Shown here one piece after another: positions 1-6,098 of a stretch of 6,669 nt of DNA. Both the position numbers and the translations under genes were made by a program. The notes beneath the pieces were generated by a model. The model was not told the DNA's origin, did no database searches, and worked only from the letters and a program-made list of their open reading frames with translations. Position 1 is the stretch's first letter. Every line of letters starts with the position of its first letter. This DNA is from CAYTCZ01 sp964436315 (GTDB taxonomy: Bacteria > Actinomycetota > Thermoleophilia > Gaiellales > Gaiellaceae), in assembly GCA_964436315.1 (NCBI GenBank), contig CAYTCZ010000176.1, positions 1 to 6,669 on the forward strand, given 5' to 3'.

Positions 1-258
<258 letters not shown>

Positions 259-321
259 TGAACACCGATCTGGTTGCTATGGAGTTTTGAGGGTGCGCGA
301 GAGACGCTCGCCGCTCACAAG
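259..321 (+). other. 23S-5S internal transcribed spacer
   Basis: A 63-base spacer separates the 23S end from the 5S start. No tRNA fits here: there is no T-loop GTTCRA element and no cloverleaf. The short length is normal for this position and implies that the two rRNAs are cut from one transcript. I see no convincing boxA-type antitermination element in it. Confidence 0.75.
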
Positions 322-442
<121 letters not shown>

Positions 443-448
443 TCCTAC

Positions 449-479
449 AAAAGGGCGCGCATTTGCGGGCCCTTTTTTT
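449..479 (+). terminator. Intrinsic terminator of the rRNA operon
   Basis: The stem is GGGC-G-CGC / GCG-G-GCCC with one G-G mismatch and an ATTT loop. It is preceded by four A and followed by seven T (473-479). This is a textbook rho-independent terminator immediately after 5S. The A-run before the stem and T-run after it would also let it act for transcripts from the right, such as htpX, although the hairpin at 497-515 is nearer to that gene. Confidence 0.9.
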
Positions 480-496
480 CGTTCGGCAACGATTCC

Positions 497-515
497 GCGG
501 TGCCGGAGCACCTGC
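497..515 (-). terminator. Possible stem-loop terminator after htpX
   Basis: Read on the minus strand, GGTGC and GCACC enclose the loop TCCG, a UNCG-type tetraloop closed by C-G, which is exceptionally stable in RNA. Two more pairs form beyond a one-base bulge. It begins about 25 bases after the htpX stop. No T-run follows, so it may protect the 3' end or terminate weakly. Confidence 0.35.
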
Positions 516-540
516 GTGACAGCCAGAAAGGGCTAGTCGC

Positions 541-1380
541 TTAGGCGGCTTGCCGCTTGTTCTTCCACTCTGGATCGAGGGCTCGCAGTTGCTGCACTCG
601 CTCGCCGATCGGCGGGTGAGTCGAGAAGAGGTTCGCGATGCCCTCAGCTGCGAACGGATTGACGATGTAGAGCGGTTCGGTCACCGGACTTCCCTGGAAC
701 GAGACGAGTTCCTGCGCCTGTTCGAGGTGGATGAGTGCGTCGGCGATCCCGTGCGGCGTTCCGCAGATAGAGGCTGCCTCGCGATCGGCGGCCAGTTCCC
801 TTTTCGGTGAGAGGAGCACGTGCACGATGCTTGCCGCAACCGGCGCGAGGACGAACAGCATCGCCCGCTCGAGGAACCCGCCGATTCGGCTCGTCTCGAT
901 CAGGAGCCCGGCGATTAGGACCACCGGCGTCTGGAGCGTGACGTCGCGGAAACGTGCGTGGGCGACTTCATGCGCGAGGATGCCCTCCAGTTCCGCCGGT
1001 CTCGCCATGAGTAATAAGCCCTCTGTGACCGCTATGGCATACGATCCCGCGCCGCGACCGACCGAAAGTGCGCGCGGATGTCCATCCGGAATCACGTAAA
1101 GGCGGGGTCGATCGACACCGGCCTCACGGGCGAGCCGGTCTGCAGTCGAGTGAAGCTGAGGATTCTCATCGAGCGAGAGTTCCTCTGCGTCAAATGCGTT
1201 GAGCAGGATCCGCGGTGCGTACCAGTAGACGGTCGCGGCCATCAGGAACGAGAGCCCGAAGAAGATGCTGCCGAGGCGAACTCCGTCCAGCAGCCAGCCA
1301 ATTCCCGCGCAAAGAGCAACGAACCCGCCGAGCAGAAAAAAGACCTTGAGGAAGTTCCGCGCAGCCGCAAATGCAGTCAT
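541..1380 (-). CDS. htpX: HtpX-family membrane zinc metalloprotease
   Basis: The product is a 279-residue M48-family (HtpX/Ste24-like) protease, which in the family cleaves damaged or misfolded membrane proteins at the cytoplasmic face. The zinc-binding HEVAH motif is at 137-141, and the third ligand is probably E195 in RELAADRE. Hydrophobic segments at about 11-31, 36-54, 151-164 and 172-190 match the usual four-helix layout. The C-terminal LFSTHPPIGERVQQLRAL is the classic HtpX ending. The stretch before the active site reads HPRALSVGRG where many homologues have NAFATG, a mild variation. The ATG at 1380 is chosen because the frame can be extended upstream only through an Arg/Pro-rich stretch with no HtpX similarity. 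No clear Shine-Dalgarno precedes it. It is the last gene before the convergent rRNA operon; classical HtpX is stress-induced, but no heat-shock element was recognised here. Confidence 0.93.
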   Translation of the reverse strand: MTAFAAARNFLKVFFLLGGFVALCAGIGWLLDGVRLGSIFFGLSFLMAATVYWYAPRILLNAFDAEELSLDENPQLHSTADRLAREAGVDRPRLYVIPDGHPRALSVGRGAGSYAIAVTEGLLLMARPAELEGILAHEVAHARFRDVTLQTPVVLIAGLLIETSRIGGFLERAMLFVLAPVAASIVHVLLSPKRELAADREAASICGTPHGIADALIHLEQAQELVSFQGSPVTEPLYIVNPFAAEGIANLFSTHPPIGERVQQLRALDPEWKNKRQAA

Positions 1381-1403
1381 TTGAGAGTCGGGTCTGATGT
1401 CTC

Positions 1404-1435
1404 GCCCGGCACCCGAATGGTCGGAACAGCCGGGC
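1404..1435 (-). other. Stem-loop in the htpX leader / after the small gene
   Basis: Perfect 7-base arms GCCCGGC and GCCGGGC (1404-1410 and 1429-1435) enclose a second 4-base stem CCGA/TCGG around ATGG. It sits between the small gene and htpX, 24 bases ahead of the htpX ATG. It has no T-run. It could end the upstream two-gene message, act as an RNA processing point, or shape the htpX leader; the sequence cannot decide between these. Confidence 0.45.
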
Positions 1436-1508
1436 ACAGACCTTCGTGGAGGCCGGGCCCGAGAAGCGACGGCGCGGCGGGGAAGGCCATTACGCCGGCC
1501 CGAGAACG

Positions 1509-1754
1509 CTAGTTGTCGTCGTCGACGTCGCTCTCGAGACCCCGGGGTGGCCAATCAGGCTGCGGCGCGTCACAGCGGCTCGAGCAGTGCAGCGAGGCGA
1601 CGTTTTGAAGCGGAATCAGGATGTGGCCGTTCAGTTCGACGTGGGCGATCTCTTCGACGACGCAGTAGGCCGTCAAGACCCCCTCTTGGTAGTCGCCCCC
1701 GAACAGCGCAACCTCGACCTGCTCTCCCTTGTACTTACTCGTGAAATCGTCCAA
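1509..1754 (-). CDS. Small protein with Sm/Hfq-like strand pattern
   Basis: The product is an 81-residue protein I do not recognise by name. Residues 8-57 alternate in short beta-like runs: QVEVAL, then GGDYQEGVLTAYCVV, then IAHVEL, then HILIPLQNVASLHC. The G-x-V-x-V-x-L-x-G-G-x-Y-x-G-x-L pattern followed by a final I-P-L-x-N-V is what an Sm1/Sm2 or small SH3-like barrel looks like; this is a fold guess, not an identification. Two cysteines (57 and 61) follow. The tail from about 62 is Pro-rich, then acidic (ESDVDDDN). The start is TTG, the only usable start in this frame after the previous in-frame stop. GAGGCGG overlaps the end of the phosphatase gene just ahead and can serve as a ribosome site. 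The gap to the phosphatase stop is 7 bases, so the two are very probably translated from one message. Confidence 0.72.
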   Translation of the reverse strand: MDDFTSKYKGEQVEVALFGGDYQEGVLTAYCVVEEIAHVELNGHILIPLQNVASLHCSSRCDAPQPDWPPRGLESDVDDDN

Positions 1755-1761
1755 GACCGCC

Positions 1762-2349
1762 TCAGTGTATCGCCAGGGGAATCATCCGACCGTTTAGCAC
1801 ACGGACGGCCGAGAGTACCGCATTTTCTTCCACGGGGTTTGCGAGCCGATAGGAGTGGAAATCGGCACCGGCGGCGCACGCCTTGATCGCTCGAATCGAG
1901 CCGCCGTGCGAGACGCTGAGGACGGTCGATCCGTCGTGCTCTTCCGCGATCATCAGCGTCGCTTGGACGACGCGCTCTCTCATTGCCTCGTATGACTCGC
2001 CCCCGACCCAGCCCCGCTTCCCGTTCTTCCAGCGCGTCACCGCGTCGGGGTATCGCGTCTCGACCTCAACTCGGGTCAGGCCGGTCCAGTTGCCGACGTC
2101 GACCTCGCGGAGGCCGGGGGTGCGGTGAACTTCCACCTGACGGCGAGCCAGAGCGGCTTCGGCCGTCTCCCAGGCTCTGCGGAGATCGCTGGCGTAGACG
2201 ACGTCGACCCGCATCCCTTCGAGCCTGTCGCCGAGTGCCCTCGCTTGCTCTCGACCACGAGCGGTGAGTGGGCGATCGGCGTGTCCTTGCCAGCGGCCCT
2301 CGGCGTTCCAATCGCTCTCGGCATGTCGGGCGAGCAGAATCGTCGTCAC
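1762..2349 (-). CDS. Histidine phosphatase (phosphoglycerate mutase-like)
   Basis: The 195-residue protein belongs to the histidine phosphatase superfamily, cofactor-independent of nucleotides and acting through a phospho-histidine. The LARHAESDWN motif contains the nucleophile H9 with R8. R58 (SDLRRAWETA) should bind phosphate, E82 (LREVDVGNWTG) is the likely proton donor, and H148 in SHGG completes the pocket. The length fits the single-domain members (GpmB/CobC/PhoE type). The substrate cannot be read from sequence: alpha-ribazole phosphate, a sugar phosphate or broad-range phosphatase activity are all possible, and no cobalamin gene is nearby. The start is GTG at 2349, right at the conserved N-terminus, with no room or sequence for a Shine-Dalgarno; a -10-like box lies 7 bases ahead, suggesting a leaderless message. 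It leads the small gene and perhaps htpX, and diverges from the SDR gene. Confidence 0.92.
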   Translation of the reverse strand: MTTILLARHAESDWNAEGRWQGHADRPLTARGREQARALGDRLEGMRVDVVYASDLRRAWETAEAALARRQVEVHRTPGLREVDVGNWTGLTRVEVETRYPDAVTRWKNGKRGWVGGESYEAMRERVVQATLMIAEEHDGSTVLSVSHGGSIRAIKACAAGADFHSYRLANPVEENAVLSAVRVLNGRMIPLAIH

Positions 2350-2369
2350 CGCGGCTATGGTACGCGGCC
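2350..2369. promoter_or_regulatory. Shared symmetric -10 region, divergent leaderless promoters
   Basis: Only 20 bases separate the GTG of the phosphatase from the GTG of the SDR. In the middle is TATGGTA (2356-2362). Read + it gives the -10 hexamer TATGGT, and read - it gives TACCAT, both fitting TANNNT. If the last T is -7, transcription would start at 2368 (+), two bases before the SDR GTG, and at 2350 (-), one base before the phosphatase GTG. CGCGGC occurs directly on each side (2350-2355 and 2363-2368), a possible regulator site. No good -35 is visible on either strand. Inferred from sequence only. Confidence 0.55.
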
Positions 2370-3155
2370 GTGGATTTGGAGCTGAGAGACCGAGTCTGCG
2401 TCGTCACCGGATCGACGTCCGGCATCGGCTTCGAGACGGCCCAACTGCTCGTCGATGAGGGTGCGACCGTGGTTGTGAACGGCCGGAGCCAGGAAGGCGT
2501 CGAGGCGGCTCGGGGAGAGTCCGGTGCCGCCCTTGGGGTCGCCGCTGATCTGAGCGACCCCGAGGCTCCGCGAACGTTGATCGACGCGACGGAGACGGCC
2601 TTTGGCCGAGTCGACTGTCTCGTCAACAACGTTGGAGTCGCTTACCAAGCGACGTTTCACGAGCTCACCGATAGTGACTGGGACGCCATGTGGCAGCTGA
2701 ACGTGATGAGCTTCGTCCGGACGATTCAGGCGGTGCTGCCGGGCATGCGGGAGCGGGGTTTCGGGCGCATCGTGAACGTCAGTTCGACGGCGGGGAAACG
2801 TCCCTCGGGAGGAATGCCGAATTACAGTGTCACCAAGGCCGCCGTCCTTTCGCTTTCGCGACTCGTGGCCGACCTGTACGCGAAGGACGGCGTGCTCTGC
2901 AACGCCGTTGCGCCAGGGCCGACGGCCTCGGAGGCGTGGCTCGCGAAGGACGGTCTCGCCGATCAAGTGAGCGAGCGATCCGGGAAGACGCGGGAGGAAG
3001 TCCTCGAGAGCGTCGGCAAGGGTCGGCCGCTCGGTCGGCTTGCAGAGCCCGAGGAGATTGCCGCGGCAATCGTCTTTCTGTGCTCGGCGCGTGCCGACTA
3101 TGTAACTGGCGCAGCGTGGGGCGTTGACGGCGGCACCGTCCCCGTCATCATCTAG
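2370..3155 (+). CDS. Short-chain dehydrogenase/reductase (SDR)
   Basis: The product is a 261-residue classical SDR oxidoreductase with a single Rossmann domain. The cofactor glycine motif TGSTSGIG is at 13-20, and R39 after strand 2 (VVVNGRS) favours NADP(H). NNVG (86-89) replaces the commoner NNAG. The catalytic tetrad is N111, S139, Y152 and K156 (NYSVTK). The C-terminal YVTGAAWGVDGG is the usual SDR signature, so the gene is full length. The closest general resemblance is to 3-oxoacyl-ACP reductase-like members, but the substrate cannot be assigned and no fatty-acid genes flank it. The GTG at 2370 is preferred because homology begins at once (VDLELRDRVCVVTG) and the longer upstream frame runs through the divergent phosphatase gene. 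It probably has its own leaderless promoter. Confidence 0.92.
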   Translation: MDLELRDRVCVVTGSTSGIGFETAQLLVDEGATVVVNGRSQEGVEAARGESGAALGVAADLSDPEAPRTLIDATETAFGRVDCLVNNVGVAYQATFHELTDSDWDAMWQLNVMSFVRTIQAVLPGMRERGFGRIVNVSSTAGKRPSGGMPNYSVTKAAVLSLSRLVADLYAKDGVLCNAVAPGPTASEAWLAKDGLADQVSERSGKTREEVLESVGKGRPLGRLAEPEEIAAAIVFLCSARADYVTGAAWGVDGGTVPVII

Positions 3156-3177
3156 CGTGGCGCTGCGCGCCACGCTA
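3153..3177 (+). terminator. Stem-loop built on the SDR stop codon
   Basis: A perfect 10-base stem, TAGCGTGGCG and CGCCACGCTA with loop CTGCG, starts with the TAG stop codon itself. No T-run follows. Such GC-rich hairpins without a T-run are common gene ends in high-GC bacteria. It separates the SDR from the dgt-dnaG unit. Confidence 0.6.
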
Positions 3178-3255
3178 TCGACAACGACGAATCATCTCGC
3201 GCGTGACTGGTCCGTTGAGCCCCTAGCGACGCTCGGGCGTGGCCGATCATCCAAC

Positions 3256-3268
3256 TACGCTTCGGTTA
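3256..3268 (+). promoter_or_regulatory. Predicted leaderless promoter of dgt-dnaG
   Basis: TACGCT (3256-3261) fits the TANNNT -10 pattern. With its last T at -7, +1 falls exactly on the A of the dgt ATG (3268). No ribosome binding site precedes this ATG, which agrees with a leaderless message. No convincing -35 lies at 16-18 bases, so the call rests on the -10 and its spacing. Confidence 0.45.
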
Positions 3269-4260
3269 TGACTAGGCTCGAGGGTCGAGTAGCGGACACG
3301 TTCCAAGAACGTGTCCGCCGTCAAGAGGAACTCTGGCTCTCGCCACGCGCTGTCCGTTCCTACGCAACCGAGGGTCGAGCGCGTCCCGAGCAAGCGTGCG
3401 AGTTGCGGACGCCGTTTCAACGGGATCGAGACCGGATAGTTCATTCAAAAGCGTTCCGGCGCTTGAAGCACAAGACGCAGGTCTTCATTTCTCCGCGTGG
3501 CGACCACTACCGCACCCGACTTACTCACACGCTTGAAACGGCGGGGATATCCCGAACGGTGGCCCGAGCTCTCAGATTGAACGAGGACCTGACTGAGGCC
3601 ATCGCTCTGGGTCACGATCTTGGCCATCCGCCCTTCGGACACACCGGAGAGCAGGTGCTCGACGAGTTGCTGTCAGAACGTTTCGGATTGAGCTTCCGAC
3701 ACAACGAGCAGTCGCTTCGTGTGGTCGACATCCTCGAGCGAGACGGACAGGGGCTCAACCTCACGCTCGAGACCCGAGATGGCATCCTGCATCACACCGG
3801 AACCGGAGAACCCGCAACCCAGGAGGGCAAGATCGTCCGGCTCGTCGACCGAGTTGCGTATATCAACCATGACATCGACGACGCGATCCGTGCTGGGATT
3901 CTCGCCAGCGACGATTTACCGGCCGACGAGATTGCCGTCCTCGGGAACCGCGGCTCCGAGCGGATCGACACGCTCGTTCACGACATCGTGGCGACCTCAG
4001 AGGTCATTGGTGACATCGCTCAAAGCCAGGACATCGGCGCCGCGATGCTGAATCTCCGCACGTTCATGTTCGAGAACGTGTACCTCGGGCCTGCCGCCCA
4101 GGAGCAGCGACAAACTGCCGTCGAGACGGTTCGTCGGATCTTCGAACACCTCCTCGAACACCCAGAGGAGCTGCCTCCCGATCTCCGCGGTGACCTGCCC
4201 GCGCGCGTGACCGACTACATCGCCGGTATGACCGACCGCTTCGCCCTCGGATGGCACTGA
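3268..4260 (+). CDS. dgt: dNTP triphosphohydrolase (dGTPase-like, HD domain)
   Basis: The 330-residue protein is a deoxyguanosinetriphosphate triphosphohydrolase-like enzyme, which in the family cuts dNTPs to the nucleoside and triphosphate and so limits the dNTP pool in the cytoplasm. The conserved family block RTPFQRDRDRIVHSKAFRRL lies at about 47-66, followed by KTQVF. HD-domain metal ligands are H87 (RTRLTHTLE), H116-D117 (LGHDLGHPPFGH) and probably D202 (YINHDIDDA). The length fits the shorter bacterial dNTPase type rather than the approximately 500-residue E. coli Dgt. The ATG at 3268 is chosen because the upstream extension crosses the SDR hairpin and has no family similarity, and no in-frame start follows before the conserved region. 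Codons 9-17 contain a perfect inverted repeat (separate entry). The end overlaps dnaG by 10 bases, so the two are translationally coupled; linkage to dnaG is known in actinobacteria. Confidence 0.94.
   Translation: MTRLEGRVADTFQERVRRQEELWLSPRAVRSYATEGRARPEQACELRTPFQRDRDRIVHSKAFRRLKHKTQVFISPRGDHYRTRLTHTLETAGISRTVARALRLNEDLTEAIALGHDLGHPPFGHTGEQVLDELLSERFGLSFRHNEQSLRVVDILERDGQGLNLTLETRDGILHHTGTGEPATQEGKIVRLVDRVAYINHDIDDAIRAGILASDDLPADEIAVLGNRGSERIDTLVHDIVATSEVIGDIAQSQDIGAAMLNLRTFMFENVYLGPAAQEQRQTAVETVRRIFEHLLEHPEELPPDLRGDLPARVTDYIAGMTDRFALGWH
3292..3318. repeat. Perfect 12-bp-arm inverted repeat inside dgt
   Basis: GCGGACACGTTC (3292-3303) and GAACGTGTCCGC (3307-3318) are exact reverse complements separated by CAA. 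The element covers codons 9-17 of dgt and lies at +25 to +51 of the predicted leaderless transcript. As DNA it has the size and symmetry of a dimeric repressor operator; as RNA it would form a 12-bp hairpin near the 5' end. Its role is unknown. Confidence 0.8.
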
Positions 4261-5900
4261 TCAAGAAGCCCTCCATCGAGGAGGCCGTCGCCGCGGCTGA
4301 CATGGTCGAAGTCGTCTCGGCGCGCACGCCGCTCAAGCGCCAAGGCGCCCGCTGGATGGGGCGGTGTCCGTTTCACGAAGAGCGCACGCCCAGTTTCTCG
4401 GTGAACCCGGCCGAAAAACTCTTCTACTGCTTCGGTTGCGGCAAGGGCGGCGACCTGATCGCCTTCGTGTGCGAGACAGAAGGACTCGACTTCGTCCAAG
4501 CCGTCGAAGCGATTGCGGACCGCTACGGAGTTCAGCTCGAGTATGAAGAGGCCTCGCCCGCCGTCGAAGCGGCCCGGCGTCGACGCTCACGACTCCAATC
4601 CCTCCTTGAAGCGGCGGCGGTCTTCTACTCCCGGTATCTGTGGGAGACGCCGGCCGGGGAGCCCGTCCGCGCGTACCTGCACGAGCGAGGTCTTGGCGAC
4701 GACGTTTGCAAGGACTTTCGACTCGGCCTTTCGCCGGGCGGCGATTTGCTGGCTCGGAAGGCGCGAGAGAAGGGCTACGAAGTAGGCGAGCTAGTCGCGG
4801 CCGGTCTCGTCAATCGCCGAGGTAACGACTACTTCTCTCAAAGGCTCATCTTTCCGCTAGCCGATTTCCGTGGGCGCGTGCTCGGTTTCGGCGCGCGACG
4901 TATCGCTGAGGACGATCCGATTCCGGCGAAATATGTCAACTCTCCGGAAAGCGAGCTCTTCCGAAAGGCCTGGCTTCTCTATGGACTCGACCGCGCTCGC
5001 GCCTCGATCGCCAAGGAACGGCGCGGCATCGTCGTGGAGGGATACACGGATGTCCTGGCCCTTCATCAGAGCGGCATCGAGAGCGTCGTCGCTTCGATGG
5101 GCACCGCCCTGACTGAGCAGCAGCTCAAAGACCTTCGCCGCCTGACTGGACGGATTTACCTCTGTTTCGACGCCGACGCGGCAGGCGCCGACGCAACGTT
5201 GCGGGGCATGGACATGGCGTACCGCCAGTTCGACGAGGTGCTGGTCGTCCCCCTCCCTCCGGGCTCCGATCCGGGTTCGGCACCCGAGGGGTTTGAGGAC
5301 CGACTGGCGAACTCAGAGCCGTATCCGCGCTATCGGGTGAAGCTCGAGGTCGAGAGGGCACATTCGAAAGAAGACGCGTTCCGCCGGGTGCAGGACGTCG
5401 TCGGCCAGTTCGAGCGGAATACCGAATGGCTCGAAGCGGTCCGGTTTGCAGCGAATCAGCTGGATCTTCCACCGGACCTTCAGAGCGAGCTCGCGCCGCG
5501 CGGGTCACGCAAGACCGGCACCGTGAGTCGGCGAGTCCTCGAAGCGGGCGAGTGGCTCGAGAAGGATGCGCTCGCCGGCGTGATCGCGCATCCGCGGCTT
5601 GCATCCGTGCTCGGCGAGCTCTCGCCGGAACACTTTGACGAGGTTCCACACCGCCGACTGCAGACATACCTGACAGACGAGGCGACAGAGGAGCCCAACG
5701 ATGACCTGGTGCCGCTCATCGCTGAACTCGACGCCCGAGCAGCCTCGGACGGGATCGATGAAGCCACGGCGAAGCAGCTGATTCTCCGGCTCCGCGAGCG
5801 CCATCTAAGGCGTCGGCTCGCATCTGCCGATCCAGAGGAGATCAGGGAGCTTCAGGCGGCTCTGGAAGAGATACGCGACGCGGCGATGGCGCTCGCGTAG
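4251..5900 (+). CDS. dnaG: DNA primase
   Basis: The 549-residue product is bacterial primase, which makes RNA primers at the replication fork with DnaB helicase. The N-terminal CHC2 zinc site is C39-x2-H42 and C60-x2-C63. The catalytic core has FPLADFRGRVLGFGAR (about 201-216) and KYVNSPES (227-234). The Toprim fold follows, with E263 in VEGYTDV and D307/D309 in FDADAAG as metal-binding acidic residues. The next loop reads PPGSDPGSAPEGFE, slightly off the common GKDPDE. The region from about 430 to the end is helical and charged, consistent with a helicase-interaction domain, but the protein is somewhat short for the family (about 580-640). The ATG at 4251 overlaps the dgt stop (ATGGCACTGA), with no Shine-Dalgarno, implying coupling to dgt translation. 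In many relatives a primary sigma factor follows; here tRNA-Asn does. Confidence 0.97.
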   Translation: MALIKKPSIEEAVAAADMVEVVSARTPLKRQGARWMGRCPFHEERTPSFSVNPAEKLFYCFGCGKGGDLIAFVCETEGLDFVQAVEAIADRYGVQLEYEEASPAVEAARRRRSRLQSLLEAAAVFYSRYLWETPAGEPVRAYLHERGLGDDVCKDFRLGLSPGGDLLARKAREKGYEVGELVAAGLVNRRGNDYFSQRLIFPLADFRGRVLGFGARRIAEDDPIPAKYVNSPESELFRKAWLLYGLDRARASIAKERRGIVVEGYTDVLALHQSGIESVVASMGTALTEQQLKDLRRLTGRIYLCFDADAAGADATLRGMDMAYRQFDEVLVVPLPPGSDPGSAPEGFEDRLANSEPYPRYRVKLEVERAHSKEDAFRRVQDVVGQFERNTEWLEAVRFAANQLDLPPDLQSELAPRGSRKTGTVSRRVLEAGEWLEKDALAGVIAHPRLASVLGELSPEHFDEVPHRRLQTYLTDEATEEPNDDLVPLIAELDARAASDGIDEATAKQLILRLRERHLRRRLASADPEEIRELQAALEEIRDAAMALA

Positions 5901-5917
5901 CCCATCTTTCGAGTCGC

Positions 5918-5930
5918 TAGAATCGCTCGA
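5918..5930 (+). promoter_or_regulatory. -10 box of the tRNA-Asn gene
   Basis: TAGAAT (5918-5923) lies in the 33-base gap after dnaG. With the last T at -7 transcription would begin near 5930, four bases before the mature tRNA. No clear -35 is seen; read-through from dnaG is also possible. Confidence 0.5.
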
Positions 5931-5933
5931 CTG

Positions 5934-6006
5934 TCCCCGGTAGCTCAATTGGCAGAGCATCCGGCTGTTAACCGGAGGGTTGCTGGTTCGAGTCCAGCCC
6001 GGGGAG
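5934..6006 (+). tRNA. trnN: tRNA-Asn (GUU anticodon)
   Basis: This is a full 73-base cloverleaf. The acceptor stem is TCCCCGG (5934-5940) with CCGGGGA (5999-6005) and G6006 as the discriminator base, as expected for tRNA-Asn. The anticodon stem TCCGG/CCGGA (5960-5964, 5972-5976) holds the loop CTGTTAA with anticodon GTT at 5967-5969, reading AAC/AAU. The T-arm is GCTGG-TTCGAGT-CCAGC (5982-5998). The D-arm starts with the conserved TAGCTCA and includes GG of the D-loop. CCA is not encoded, so it must be added by the CCA-adding enzyme. It lies 33 bases after dnaG. Confidence 0.98.
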
Positions 6007-6010
6007 CTAG

Positions 6011-6042
6011 GAAAGAGCCTGTAAACAGGGTCTTTCTTGTTT
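6011..6042 (+). terminator. Intrinsic terminator after tRNA-Asn
   Basis: GAAAGA-G-CCTG / CAGG-G-TCTTTC forms a 10-pair stem with one G-G mismatch and a TAAA loop, followed by the T-rich TTGTTT. It starts five bases after the discriminator base and should end the tRNA transcript. Confidence 0.75.
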
Positions 6043-6059
6043 CAAGGAGGCTGACTTCC

Positions 6060-6098
6060 GGGCAAACTTTTGCCCAACTTTTGCCTTTGTCCAAAGGC
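6060..6098. repeat. Two 16-bp palindromes overlapping an 11-bp tandem repeat
   Basis: GGGCAAA-CT-TTTGCCC (6060-6075) and GCCTTTG-TC-CAAAGGC (6083-6098) are both perfect 7-2-7 palindromes, with centres 23 bases apart. AACTTTTGCC is also repeated in tandem at 6065-6074 and 6076-6085, one helical turn apart, so the second copy joins the palindromes. The arrangement resembles paired operator or recombinase arm-type sites. No intact gene is close enough to say what it would control. Confidence 0.65.

Noticed and set aside
1381..1554. 58-residue N-terminal extension of HtpX
   Set aside because: It is Arg/Pro-rich, overlaps the end of the small gene in another frame and lacks family similarity; HtpX homology begins right after the ATG at 1380.
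2268..2369. Longer SDR start
   Set aside because: The added residues lie antisense to the phosphatase N-terminus and look non-coding; the Rossmann fold starts just after the GTG at 2370.
2355..3173. 272-residue open frame antisense to the SDR gene
   Set aside because: The + strand carries a complete SDR with all catalytic motifs; the antisense frame has no recognisable motif and is typical of GC-rich shadow frames.
3124..3267. Longer dgt start inside the SDR gene
   Set aside because: The extension is Ser/Thr-rich and crosses the SDR stop and hairpin; no Dgt similarity before the ATG at 3268.
5125..5667. 180-residue frame antisense to dnaG
   Set aside because: Arg/Ser/Pro-rich shadow of the primase Toprim and C-terminal region.
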